Assembly (NCBI RefSeq): GCF_000747075.1
Contig: NZ_AVCH01000150.1
Coordinates: 1-64,000, forward strand
Direction: 5' to 3'
DNA length: 64,000 nt
From: Arenimonas malthae CC-JY-1
GTDB taxonomy: Bacteria; Pseudomonadota; Gammaproteobacteria; Xanthomonadales; Xanthomonadaceae
The position numbers and the translations under genes were made by a program. How positions within the stretch are numbered: position 1 is the stretch's first letter; each line of letters begins with the position of its first letter. The notes under the pieces were generated by a model. The model ran no database searches. It was not told the DNA's origin and saw nothing but the letters and a program-made list of their open reading frames with translations. Below, piece after piece: positions 8,425-16,675 of the stretch.

Positions 8425-8790
8425 ATGTCCAGCCCGCATGTCATTTCGCTGCCGGTCGCGGTGGCCCACGAAGAATCGCCCGTCGCCGCCGACCGCGTGC
8501 TTTCGGGCGAACCGGTGCAAAGCACCTGGCTCGAATACGCAGACGAAGGCAGCGGCTTCTACGTCGGCCGCTGGCGCTGCACGCCGGGCAAGTGGCGCAT
8601 CGCCTACACCGAGCAGGAGTACTGCCTGGTGCTTTCAGGCACCAGCGTGCTCACCGCCGAAGACGGCACCGCGCTGACCGTGCGCGCCGGCGACGCCTTC
8701 GTCATCCCGGCCGGTTTCCGCGGTACCTGGGAAGTGCTGGAGACCACCACCAAGCGCTTCGTCATCCACGAGCCGGCCGGCGGGGGCTGA
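8425..8790 (+). CDS. Small cupin-domain protein (cupin_3 type)
   Basis: A 121-residue single-domain cupin. GRWRCTPGKWRIAYTEQEYCLVLSGTSVLT and then VRAGDAFVIPAGFRGTWEVLETTTKRFV match the two beta-barrel motifs of the EutQ/DUF861 (cupin_3) group. The classical metal-binding histidines of motif 1 are replaced (YTEQEY), common in this group. No pathway can be assigned. It is the last backbone-like gene before a change in base composition, so it marks the left edge of the accessory block. Confidence 0.82.
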   Translation: MSSPHVISLPVAVAHEESPVAADRVLSGEPVQSTWLEYADEGSGFYVGRWRCTPGKWRIAYTEQEYCLVLSGTSVLTAEDGTALTVRAGDAFVIPAGFRGTWEVLETTTKRFVIHEPAGGG

Positions 8791-9319
8791 GGCGGCGGGA
8801 GTGGCCATGATCCGAGAGCTTGTGCCTCCGGGCTGACATAGCCTGTGCCCACAGGGGCAACTTTTGCACAAAGTATGCGCTTCGCAGCCTCTATCCCGAT
8901 GCAATCGAGAACAAAAACATAGACTTATCGGGGGCGCAGGTAGGCTCTGGACGCGCATAGTCCGTACGGTCCTCTTCCTCGGCGTGGCGGGGCCAACAAG
9001 TCCCAACCGCACATGCTGGTGCCCGAGAGAGCGTGGCCGCACGCTGGGGTGTCCATGCTTTCAATGCCCAACGATGTCCTCCAAGGGACTGACGCAGCGG
9101 GTGCGGGAGGAGTTGATCGTCGGAGCCTGCCAATGCTGACCAGGTTGCTGCTTCTGCCGACGGCAAGGCCCCGGAAGCCTCCCACTCGCGCGTTCGACCC
9201 ATAAGGAAAGGTTTGCGGCCGTCCCGTGGCGCGTCTCGGGCGCTGAGATAGACTGATTCGGAGGGCCACCGGCCGGCGGCCCCCAAATCTAGTCGTCAGG
9301 CTGATGACGGAGACTCCGA
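8791..9319. other. Non-coding stretch at the island boundary
   Basis: No gene is supported in these 529 bases: the frames are short and have no recognisable domains. There is a small palindrome CCTGTG-CC-CACAGG at 8842-8855. No tRNA or obvious attachment duplication could be recognised. Base composition shifts from high GC to mixed across it. Confidence 0.5.
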
Positions 9320-10042
9320 GTGCAACCTTCACAAATTTCGGCTCTTGCCGAATCGATTGCCTGGATGCTGTGTTCTCATGCCGCTCACGGCATGTCGACA
9401 GATTCAATCAAAGGTGTTGGCGAAATCACGCTTCGCGACGCATTGATAGTTGCCGCTGCGTCAATCGGAGCTAAGCAAAAAAGGGCGTGGCTGTTGAGTC
9501 GCGAGATCGAGCCCAGTGGATGGACTGACGCCGCGGTTGATCTCATGATCTATCGAGTGTCAGGAGCGACTGAGACCCTGGTTGGGGGGACTGAACTCAA
9601 ATGGTGGCGACAAGCTGATGTCAGAAATAGCAGCAACCGGCGCACACATCTCGTAAGAGACTTTGTGCGTGCTGCCGCGCTCTACAACATGAGCGAATCT
9701 TTCGCTTTCGTCGCACTACTATCCATTACGGACTCATGGACAGCTACGACCGACACAAGAGGTCGTGACAAGCCAATTGTCGACAAACTCAAGTCCACCA
9801 GTTCAGAACTATGGAGCTTGAACCAGCTTATTGATTGCCCATCGATTAGAGCAACGGTGAAAGCGCTCAATGGGAAAGTACCAATCGCAAGTTCATTTCG
9901 TACAAAGCTAGCCGCTACGTGTTCGCTTCTAGATCCAACCGGAGTCCTGTGCAGCGCAAGAGTCTGGGAGGTTTCGAAGGTCAGAAACAGTCACTGGATC
10001 GAAGACCCTGACGAGATCGCGAAATACACGGCTCCAGCCTAG
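9320..10042 (+). CDS. Putative PD-(D/E)XK-type nuclease
   Basis: A 240-residue protein of unknown family. The segment DAAVDLMIYR followed about 15 residues later by VGGTELKWW has the spacing and character of the PD-(D/E)XK core (an Asp strand, then E-x-K). The rest is mixed alpha/beta. GTG 9320 gives the longest product; ATG 9364 is an alternative. It precedes the DAC-like/2TM-beta pair on the same strand by 205 bp, so it may or may not belong to that unit. Codon use is less GC-biased than in the backbone, consistent with acquisition. Nuclease activity is an inference from one motif. Confidence 0.5.
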   Translation: MQPSQISALAESIAWMLCSHAAHGMSTDSIKGVGEITLRDALIVAAASIGAKQKRAWLLSREIEPSGWTDAAVDLMIYRVSGATETLVGGTELKWWRQADVRNSSNRRTHLVRDFVRAAALYNMSESFAFVALLSITDSWTATTDTRGRDKPIVDKLKSTSSELWSLNQLIDCPSIRATVKALNGKVPIASSFRTKLAATCSLLDPTGVLCSARVWEVSKVRNSHWIEDPDEIAKYTAPA

Positions 10043-10246
10043 AGAACCGTTTAAGCCGACGCGGATTCCTGGCGCGACTTGATTTGGATTTTTCCCATCG
10101 TCCGCTACCGACCGTAGAGGGACTTGAGATCGGGGCAGATTCTGACCCAAAGCTGTCGTTCGCGGTTCAGCGCTTAGCCAATTGTTCCGGCCGGAAATGA
10201 CCGCGAAACAGGTGAAACTGAGCAATAGAGTGCCTCCGGGATTGCG

Positions 10247-10861
10247 TTGAATTGTTTGCCGAACGCGGCCCGAATACACTCGCGAGGTATCATCGGGTGG
10301 CGAGCCGGCGGCCGTAAAGCCGATCAGGAGCTCGCAATCTACGCCTCGTCACTTCTGCAGCAGACGCCAAGCCATAACCCAGCAGATGCAATTCTACTTA
10401 TTGATCTTGGATCCGAGTCGGGGAGCGCCGTGATTGCGCGATTGAGAGCTACTCTTGCAGGGGTTTGCGCACTTGCCGGCGTTGATTTTTCCGGCATCGG
10501 GATAATCGTCCATAGGCCAGATGCTAAGCTCCCCATCTATCCTTTGCGCCTCCATTCGGCTGTGCCGAGCGGTGACAGCGTAGAACACTCGTTGGCGACA
10601 GTTGCTTCCAATGGGAGCGACCTGCATGACGGGTTTCACTTGCTGACTACGGACTGGCGAATCTCGGCAGTCGCTCAGTACTTTTCGCCTCCAGTTCCCG
10701 CCAACCCGCAGATCAACTGGGACCGAAGATTCGGGGGAAGGTACTTGGCCGCTCAGTTTGGCTCTGCACTTCCCGGGGTAGAGCTGTGCGGAATCGCAAC
10801 AACCTCGCTAGGCATCGCCATCTTTAGGCATGGTCGCGAAGTTCATTTCGAGACACTCTAA
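10247..10861 (+). CDS. DAC-like (diadenylate cyclase fold) protein
   Basis: A protein of up to 204 residues. Residues 125-200 align by eye with the DAC domain of DisA/CdaA: DLHDG (126-129 equals the LHDGA motif), then RISAVAQYF like the I-x-A-x-x-YLP strand, then GGR at 163-165 in the place of GTRHR, then AAQFGSAL and a strand with GIAIFRHGREV. The RHR triad reads RYL, so the active site is either divergent or inactive. There is no GGDD, so it is not a minimal-CRISPR-polymerase (mCpol) protein. No ATG lies near the start; TTG 10247 is the first possible start. The stop TAA overlaps the start of the membrane effector gene. Inference: it makes or senses a dinucleotide signal for that effector. 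Confidence 0.5.
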   Translation: MNCLPNAARIHSRGIIGWRAGGRKADQELAIYASSLLQQTPSHNPADAILLIDLGSESGSAVIARLRATLAGVCALAGVDFSGIGIIVHRPDAKLPIYPLRLHSAVPSGDSVEHSLATVASNGSDLHDGFHLLTTDWRISAVAQYFSPPVPANPQINWDRRFGGRYLAAQFGSALPGVELCGIATTSLGIAIFRHGREVHFETL

Positions 10862-11470
10862 ATGATCTCTTTGATTTCGCCACTCAAGATCATCAAGTTC
10901 ATCGCTGTAGCGTATGCGGGCTTCTGCGCGATTATTTGGCTGCTGATTGAGTGGCTATGGCCCGGCATCGAGACTGAGCTACTCCTGCGCGTTGTTTTCT
11001 CTCTCGCGCTCTTGCTCGATGCTGCCCTGTGGGTGACAGCCTATTTTCTCTGGCGAAAGCTTTGGGCTCGATATCCGATCTTGAGTACGGCCTTGTTTCC
11101 AGACCTAAACGGGGATTGGCGTATGGCTATCCAATGGTCGGGGGTTGACGACAAAGGAATCCCCGCCCAGGGTACGGTCCAAGCGACCGCAAGCATCAAG
11201 CAGACCCTCTTGCATTTGAGTATGGAAGTAGAGTCACACGACTCTGATTCCGAGACACTAATCGCGAAGCCTCGAAAGGATCCTGAGTCCGGGCGGCCGA
11301 TGATCTACTACTTATATCGCGTGATCCCGAGGAAAACGACTGCCAAAGTAGCTTCGCCTTACGAAGGCGCAGCCATTCTGAGGTTCGATGCCGGTCCCGG
11401 CCCTCGTCTGCGTGGCAACTACTTTACGAGCAGGATGAGGCACGGTCACTTCACGCTCGAGCGCATCTAG
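10862..11470 (+). CDS. 2TM beta-barrel effector, Cap15/OptE-like
   Basis: A 202-residue protein with two N-terminal transmembrane helices (about 11-33 and 39-65), followed by a beta-rich soluble domain that opens with PDLNGDWRM (80-88) and ends RLRGNYFTSRMRHGHFTLERI. This is the S-2TM-beta architecture of the CBASS effector Cap15 and the Panoptes effector OptE, in which a cyclic nucleotide bound (or lost) by the barrel causes membrane disruption. The ATG at 10862 immediately follows the upstream stop, so the pair is almost certainly co-translated. The CBASS operon on the other strand has its own patatin effector, so this effector belongs with the DAC-like protein. Confidence 0.72.
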   Translation: MISLISPLKIIKFIAVAYAGFCAIIWLLIEWLWPGIETELLLRVVFSLALLLDAALWVTAYFLWRKLWARYPILSTALFPDLNGDWRMAIQWSGVDDKGIPAQGTVQATASIKQTLLHLSMEVESHDSDSETLIAKPRKDPESGRPMIYYLYRVIPRKTTAKVASPYEGAAILRFDAGPGPRLRGNYFTSRMRHGHFTLERI

Positions 11471-11538
11471 CCAGCGCGACAAGCTCGCGATCTGACCGAT
11501 GATTATGGTGCGCTGGACATGCGTCACGAATGCGTCGC

Positions 11539-12018
11539 TCAGTCGACCTCGACGCACTCGATCGGCGCAATCGCCGATCCGCTCCCTACGCCCACCCAGC
11601 GGCCCTTTATGCCCACAATCAAGAACACTAGGGGACGACGCTGTTCGAGCAACAACATGCGCCATTCGCGCAAGTCCTTGCCTGAAGGATTGGGCCAGTC
11701 TTCCGGATGCGTGTGCCACTCGCCGAGATAGTCCCCAGTGCGATTGGTGCGTTCCCAATGACGCAGCGCGGCTTGAGCATGGCCGTTTTGGTTCCGATGA
11801 AACCACATGCGCGTGCGCTCATCGGTCGGCAACGGCTCGGTCAGATCGGCCACGTGAAGATGGGGTGGCCGGCGAAAGCCCAGCAAGATGCCACCGGCCT
11901 CGGGCGCGGTCGCGGTGACCTGGCGATGCGTGTCCACGACCGCAGTAATGCGTGGTTCGAACAACACTCGCCCGAGCGAGCGCGGCAAGTGGCCAATCAG
12001 CGCGCGCACGCCGGGCAT
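11539..12018 (-). CDS. cap3: CBASS Cap3, JAMM-family isopeptidase
   Basis: A 159-residue JAB/JAMM protease. The metal site is visible: E40 in APEAGGILLG, H102 and H104 in EWHTHPEDWPNPSGKD, and D115. In type II CBASS, Cap3 cleaves the bond that Cap2 makes between the CD-NTase C-terminus and its targets. The gene overlaps the end of cap2. ATG 12018 is used; GTG 12009 fits the AAAGGA ribosome site better and is equally possible. It is the last gene of the capV-cdn-cap2-cap3 operon and converges on the 2TM-beta gene with a 68-bp gap. Confidence 0.9.
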   Translation of the reverse strand: MPGVRALIGHLPRSLGRVLFEPRITAVVDTHRQVTATAPEAGGILLGFRRPPHLHVADLTEPLPTDERTRMWFHRNQNGHAQAALRHWERTNRTGDYLGEWHTHPEDWPNPSGKDLREWRMLLLEQRRPLVFLIVGIKGRWVGVGSGSAIAPIECVEVD

Positions 12019-13676
12019 CCTTTGAGCCGCTCGATGTCGTGGTTCTTCACCTTGAACACCTGCGCGTGCTCGTGCACGCGGGTCCGAAACCGCGGCGATA
12101 CCTCGCCATCTAGCCAGTCCATGACGAAATCGCAAGCCAGCGCGGCCGCGACCGTGGGCGTGGTCGTGCTGTAGGGCGTGAAAGCGTGGCAGCCGACGAA
12201 GGCGCGCACCGGCGGAACCTTGAGCAGAGGGAAGCGCGGCTTGCCGAAATCCTCGCCAGCATCGAGCTTCAGGCAGCGATAGCAGCCGCCGCGGCTGGCA
12301 TCGACCCACAGACCCTGCGCGGCCTCGCCGTTGCCGGCAACCCACAGGTGCAACGCCGGTGTATTGCGCGTTCCGTCGACGTGGTGCGCATTGAGTGCCT
12401 CGGCAAACGTAGCTTCACCGGTGGCGTTGATGATCAGGTCGGCCTTTGGCAGGACACTCGGCACCAAGTGCTGCGCCACGCCTTCGATACGGGAGAAGGG
12501 AAACTGCGCTTTAGCGCGCTCGGCCACAGCCTGGGCCTTGTTGCGGAACAGGCTCTCGTAGCCCAACCAGTGCCGCCCGAGGTTGTCAGGTTCCAGCTGG
12601 CCACCGTCGTAGCACCGCAGCACGCCACCCGCGGTGCCCGCGCCCAGGCGTGCGAGTCCGGCGGCGAGAAAGCCGCCGATCGCGCCGCAACCCACCAGGG
12701 CGATCTTCTTGCCCGCCAGCGACTTGGTGTCCAGGCGCATGAGGTTGCGCTGGTGCACGTGCGTGCTACCTGCTTCTTGGAACGAGCGCCGTTCCACCGC
12801 GATGTCCTTGGCGTGCGCGTGCAGGTAGTGCCGGTAAGCGCGCCCGCGCTGGAAGCTCCCGACAACCTTGGGGTCTAGCGAGAAGCCTATGCCAAACCAG
12901 CCCGCCGGCGAACCGAATAGCAACTCCCGGCGACCATCTTTGATCAACTTGCGATCAAGCAGGTGGTCCTGCACATCGTCGTAGACGCGCCGGTCCCATG
13001 CCTTGAGCCAGGCGAAAGCCTCCGACAAGGTCTTCGGCAGCCCGAACGCCGGACAGGCCGGATAGCGGTCGGAAGTGAACATGGCGCCGGAAATGGGGAT
13101 CTTGGTCGGCTGCGGCCAGCCCGCGGCTTTGCAGAACCGTGTAACCTCATCAAGCTGAGCACTGACGAACAAGCGGTGCTCGCCGACCGGGCCCACGTCG
13201 TACCACTGCATGGCCGATGCGCGTTTGGAATGCTCGCCCACCAGGCCGCCGTATCCGCTCGCGGTGTCGGCATTGGTCCAGTGCACGAGGAATTCGCCAT
13301 GGAACTCGGCCTCGTAGAAAGCGGGGCTCTCAACCATCTGGTCGAGCAGCCAAGTTGCCTTGTCCAAGCACTGCGCTACGGCAAGTTCAGGCCGGAAGCG
13401 GTCGAGCACGACCGAGCTTTCGGCAAAAAGGCACAACACGCCGTCCGCCGACACATGCGGCAAGACCTTCGGCAGGAAGGCCGGTCGCTCCAGCAACTGT
13501 ACGGTGGGGTAGGTCAGAAAATCCCAGTCGCGCACATTCAAGAGCACGGGCACCTTGCCCTTTGCGCAGGGCAAGCTACCTTCGAAGCTGTGCACCTTCG
13601 AGCTGATTTGCACGCGCGAGAAGCCACGCGCTCGCAGCTGGCGCAGCGCCGGACCCAGCGGCACGTCGGCGGGCAT
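11997..13676 (-). CDS. cap2: CBASS Cap2, fused E2-E1 conjugating enzyme
   Basis: A 559-residue fusion that activates the CD-NTase C-terminus and attaches it to target molecules, priming nucleotide synthesis. The N-terminal part is E2-like, with candidate catalytic Cys82 in DGVLCLFAE. The C-terminal part is a ThiF-type E1: nucleotide loop IALVGCGAIGG (about 325-335), YDGGQLEPDNLGRHWLG, and candidate catalytic Cys496 in VGCHAFTPYSTTTPT. The extreme C-terminus has CPAC. It starts 6 bp after the CD-NTase stop and overlaps cap3. Residue roles are from family knowledge; the order matches the Vibrio cholerae type II-A operon. Confidence 0.93.
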   Translation of the reverse strand: MPADVPLGPALRQLRARGFSRVQISSKVHSFEGSLPCAKGKVPVLLNVRDWDFLTYPTVQLLERPAFLPKVLPHVSADGVLCLFAESSVVLDRFRPELAVAQCLDKATWLLDQMVESPAFYEAEFHGEFLVHWTNADTASGYGGLVGEHSKRASAMQWYDVGPVGEHRLFVSAQLDEVTRFCKAAGWPQPTKIPISGAMFTSDRYPACPAFGLPKTLSEAFAWLKAWDRRVYDDVQDHLLDRKLIKDGRRELLFGSPAGWFGIGFSLDPKVVGSFQRGRAYRHYLHAHAKDIAVERRSFQEAGSTHVHQRNLMRLDTKSLAGKKIALVGCGAIGGFLAAGLARLGAGTAGGVLRCYDGGQLEPDNLGRHWLGYESLFRNKAQAVAERAKAQFPFSRIEGVAQHLVPSVLPKADLIINATGEATFAEALNAHHVDGTRNTPALHLWVAGNGEAAQGLWVDASRGGCYRCLKLDAGEDFGKPRFPLLKVPPVRAFVGCHAFTPYSTTTPTVAAALACDFVMDWLDGEVSPRFRTRVHEHAQVFKVKNHDIERLKGCPACAR

Positions 13677-13682
13677 GCGCGA

Positions 13683-14822
13683 TCAGCCCGATTCGGTGGC
13701 CTTGACGACCGGCGCGGCGACGATCGTGGCAGCCGCGGCGCGCACATCGGCCGAGCCGTCAGACTCCAACCAGTCAGGCCTGTTGGGGATGCGATCGCCC
13801 AACTGCTGGCGGACATCAGCGACTGCATCGGTCCGCAGGTTCGGTCCATAGCTGCGCACAAGCCTCAGGCGCTTGGCTAGCTGGTTGGCACGCTCGACTG
13901 CGATGCGCTTTTCCTCGGCCGAAAGGCCCTTCAGGAAGTCCTCCCTGCCAAAATCGATGCCCCGTTCGCGCAGTTCGCCGCTCAACGCCTCGGCCATATT
14001 GGCGGCCGCATCTTCCAGTGCCAGGTCATCGCGCCGCGGGCGTGCGGAAAAATCGCGGGCGATGGCGATCATCAGTGCCACCGAGGACGGCCCGCCGTTC
14101 GGCCACCAGAAATCGCGCCATGCCTTGACGTAGCGGCAGATGCGGCGAAGCTGAGGGCCGTGCTCCTCCACCAGCGTGCGCCACCAGCGCGTCACCGCGG
14201 CTGGGTCAGAGGGCTTCCAAGTGCCGTCGCGCTGTGCCAGATGGATCTCGTCCATCTCAACCCAGAAGCTTTCCGTCAGATCAGATCCGGCGTCGAAGTC
14301 GGCGTACTCTGCCTTGGCTACCGCCGCGCGTTCGACGATCGTAGTGAAGATATGCTCAGGCGCGGCGTACAGCGGCACATCAATGTGCGCCCAGGTGCTC
14401 ACCTTCAGTCGCACGCAGGTGTCCTTGCTGTCATCCAGCGTCCAGCCTTCGGTCTGGCACAGGCGGCGTAGCAAGGATTCCACGAGCTCGAAATACGCCT
14501 TAGCCGCGACACGCGGCCGACGGTCCTCGAAGGCGCTCACCGGCAGGTACACGCCGTAGTCCAGGTCCATTTCTTGGTGGGTATGCGCCCGCTGGATGCA
14601 GGTCCGGTACGCGCATGAGCCTTGCATTCGGAAGCGCGGAGCGACCGCGTGGTCCAGACCGAGCACTGAGACAGACGCTTTACGGATGCCTTCACGCAGA
14701 TGTTCGCGGATCTTGATACGGCAGGCATCGAGGTAATCATGCTGGCGCGCCGAGGGTTCGATACGTTCGTCGAATGCCTCCAGGTCGCCATCGTTGAGCA
14801 GCAGCTTGTTCCACTTGAGCAT
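13683..14822 (-). CDS. dncV: CBASS CD-NTase, DncV-like cyclic dinucleotide synthase
   Basis: A 379-residue nucleotidyltransferase. The active site is intact: QGSCAYRT (G68-S69) and the metal-binding pair in EMDLDYGVYLP (D86, D88), with the third aspartate at D148 in WAHIDVPLY. The motif sequence is close to DncV, so 3'3'-cGAMP is the most likely product, by homology only. The C-terminus ends KATESG, with a terminal glycine suitable for Cap2-mediated conjugation. It follows capV by 15 bp. It should stay inactive until phage infection and then trigger the CapV phospholipase. Confidence 0.93.
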   Translation of the reverse strand: MLKWNKLLLNDGDLEAFDERIEPSARQHDYLDACRIKIREHLREGIRKASVSVLGLDHAVAPRFRMQGSCAYRTCIQRAHTHQEMDLDYGVYLPVSAFEDRRPRVAAKAYFELVESLLRRLCQTEGWTLDDSKDTCVRLKVSTWAHIDVPLYAAPEHIFTTIVERAAVAKAEYADFDAGSDLTESFWVEMDEIHLAQRDGTWKPSDPAAVTRWWRTLVEEHGPQLRRICRYVKAWRDFWWPNGGPSSVALMIAIARDFSARPRRDDLALEDAAANMAEALSGELRERGIDFGREDFLKGLSAEEKRIAVERANQLAKRLRLVRSYGPNLRTDAVADVRQQLGDRIPNRPDWLESDGSADVRAAAATIVAAPVVKATESG

Positions 14823-14837
14823 GGCGGCGTCCTGACG

Positions 14838-15866
14838 CTAGAAGAAGGTGGGAGTGTTCGAACGTCGGTCGAGCAGCGCGCGTAGGCGGTCGTTGCCGAT
14901 CGCCCACTTCGCCCGCTCGTGCGCGGTGCCGATCAGCACCTCAGTTGCCGCCGGCGTGGCCTTGTCCAGCGCCACGGCCCGTGCCCGCGCGTCGGTAAGA
15001 TCGTCATCGAGCTGGATGTAGCGCTCACCAAGGCGGTGGGTGAGCATGAAATGTACCAACGACTCCTGCGCCGAGAGCGTCAATCCAAACAGCTGCCCGG
15101 GCGTATCGACCGGATTGATGCCGCCCCAGCTCGTCATGCCGCCGTTACGGTTCTTGCGCGGATCGACCGTGGCTTTTGTCGACATGGTGCCAACCGAGAG
15201 CAGGTGCACGCGATCGGGCGAACGGCCGAAGAAGAACTCGGCCTCGTGCAAGGCCAGCAGACCCGGTGCATTAGCGAACAGGCCGCCGTCGACGTACTGG
15301 CAGTTGTTGAATACGTGGCGCGGGAAGTAGGTGGGCGCGGCGCTCGTTGCCAGTGCGACGTCGACCAGCCGGAAGTGCTTGTCGGTCTGGAAGTTGCGGT
15401 GGTGTGCGGTCTTGAATACCACTGGCTTGCCTGTGGTGTAGTTGATCGCTGGGACCAGGACCGGATGGCGGCACTCCCCTAGCTGACGCTCGCCGAACAG
15501 GCTGGAATCAGCCAGCAAGGACTGCAGCGGCGTGCTGGCGTACTTGGACTTGAAGTAGGCGAACAGGCTGCGTCGGCGGAAGATCTCCGCACCGTGGTCT
15601 TGGAAAAGGGAGACGATGCGCGCGGCCGGGATTTCGCAGGCGAGCGCCAAAGCCAAGATGCCTCCGATTGAGGTTCCGGCGATCAAATCGAATCGGGTGG
15701 CGGCTGGCTCGCCCAAGTGCTGTTCGAGGTCGGCCAGCAGCTGGGCTGTATACAAGCCGCGGAATCCGCCCCCGGACAGGGCCAGCGCCTGGAAATGTGC
15801 CGGATCTTGTTCCACGCCGTTCCCCTCCCAAAAGGACGGTTCAACCCTATATGGCGCCAGTCGCAC
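14838..15866 (-). CDS. capV: CBASS CapV, patatin-like phospholipase effector
   Basis: A 342-residue patatin. The oxyanion loop ALSGGGFRG (about 29-37), nucleophile motif GTSIG (Ser66) and catalytic Asp in YVDGGLFANAP (Asp193) are all present. In type II CBASS, cyclic dinucleotide binding switches on phospholipase activity that degrades the inner membrane. No ATG is available near the start: GTG 15866 gives the full product and GTG 15815 is an alternative. First gene of a four-gene operon. A 9-bp inverted repeat overlaps the 15866 start. Confidence 0.92.
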   Translation of the reverse strand: MRLAPYRVEPSFWEGNGVEQDPAHFQALALSGGGFRGLYTAQLLADLEQHLGEPAATRFDLIAGTSIGGILALALACEIPAARIVSLFQDHGAEIFRRRSLFAYFKSKYASTPLQSLLADSSLFGERQLGECRHPVLVPAINYTTGKPVVFKTAHHRNFQTDKHFRLVDVALATSAAPTYFPRHVFNNCQYVDGGLFANAPGLLALHEAEFFFGRSPDRVHLLSVGTMSTKATVDPRKNRNGGMTSWGGINPVDTPGQLFGLTLSAQESLVHFMLTHRLGERYIQLDDDLTDARARAVALDKATPAATEVLIGTAHERAKWAIGNDRLRALLDRRSNTPTFF

Positions 15867-15879
15867 AGCCTGCGACTGG
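15857..15879. promoter_or_regulatory. Inverted repeat at the start of the CBASS operon
   Basis: CCAGTCGCA-CAGCC-TGCGACTGG has perfect 9-bp arms and overlaps the proposed GTG start of capV. It could be an operator or an RNA hairpin that hides the ribosome site; its presence also makes the more internal GTG at 15815 a realistic start. Confidence 0.5.
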
Positions 15880-16243
15880 GCTTAAATCCAAACTGGGGGC
15901 AGCGGAAATAGATTCAAGGCCAAACGCATCATGTTGGGCGCGCCGCCCCGTCAATGCCCTAAATATGGGCAAAAAGCACCCTTGGCAGGGCGGTCTGCCC
16001 GCCGGCGCGGGGCAGCGGCATACTGAGCAATCCGAAGGATTGCTATCGGTCAGCTGGCCGGGCATTCATCAGGGCAACCGTGCCCAATTCTGGCCGATTG
16101 CGGCCCCGGGACGGCTTCCACACCCGAGCTGACGGCCGATATGACCGCACCCGCTGCTACCAATGTCCACATCCGCAAGACGGGCTAAGTCCGCGAGAAT
16201 CGTAATAGAGTGAAGGGGATAAAAGGCCAAAGAAGGGCATCGC
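15880..16243. other. Intergenic region between CBASS and next gene
   Basis: No supported gene. It must hold the divergent promoters for the CBASS operon (minus) and the 16244 gene (plus). Several short GC-rich inverted segments are visible around 15985-16020, but no strong promoter, tRNA or attachment site could be assigned. Confidence 0.45.
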
Positions 16244-16675
16244 ATGGCCCCCGTTCCTGCCCCTTATGATGAATATGAGGAAGCCCAACGACGGAGGGCT
16301 TCTGAGGACTGGCTGGATGCGGCCTCCGTGGGCGCGCGGCTAGGGAAGGTGCCAGCCGAAGTAACTGCGCTCCGAAAGGCGGGCGAACTCCTAGGGGCAT
16401 GGCTGCCAAGCGGCCAGCGGTTTCTGTACCCACCGTGGCAGTTCGGCGAACGAGGCAGCCCGATCCCTGAGGTTGCGGCGCTGCTTACGCTACTGAGGTC
16501 GCCCAATGGGATGGACATTGGGCTCCCCTCCACGGGGTGGGGAGAGGTTGAGTGGTTCATCTCATTCCACGTCCTGCTAGACGGGTTGAGTCCTGCACAG
16601 GTGCTTGAATCCGATCCAGCGCTTGTCCTGGCTGTAGCTCAGGAAGAGTTCGCCGAGCGCTCCCGATCGCGCTAG
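16244..16675 (+). CDS. Xre/MbcA/ParS-type antitoxin-like protein
   Basis: A 143-residue protein. The middle segment (WLDAASVGARLGKVPAEVTALRKAGELLG, then FLYPPWQF) and the C-terminal segment WFISFHVLLDGLSPAQVLESDPALVLAVA resemble the DNA-reading and toxin-binding halves of Xre/MbcA/ParS antitoxins (DUF2384), which normally pair with RES toxins. No RES gene is adjacent; the neighbour on the opposite strand is unrelated to RES. It overlaps that gene's stop by four bases, tail to tail. It could be an orphan antitoxin or part of an unrecognised pair. ATG 16244 is the only sensible start. Confidence 0.6.
   Translation: MAPVPAPYDEYEEAQRRRASEDWLDAASVGARLGKVPAEVTALRKAGELLGAWLPSGQRFLYPPWQFGERGSPIPEVAALLTLLRSPNGMDIGLPSTGWGEVEWFISFHVLLDGLSPAQVLESDPALVLAVAQEEFAERSRSR

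Noticed and set aside
8791-9319. tRNA or attachment site at the island's left edge.
   Set aside because: No cloverleaf could be read, and no matching direct repeat was seen near 46.7-47.1 kb.
10247-10861. Panoptes OptS (minimal CRISPR polymerase).
   Set aside because: No GGDD or palm motif; the visible motifs resemble a DAC domain instead.
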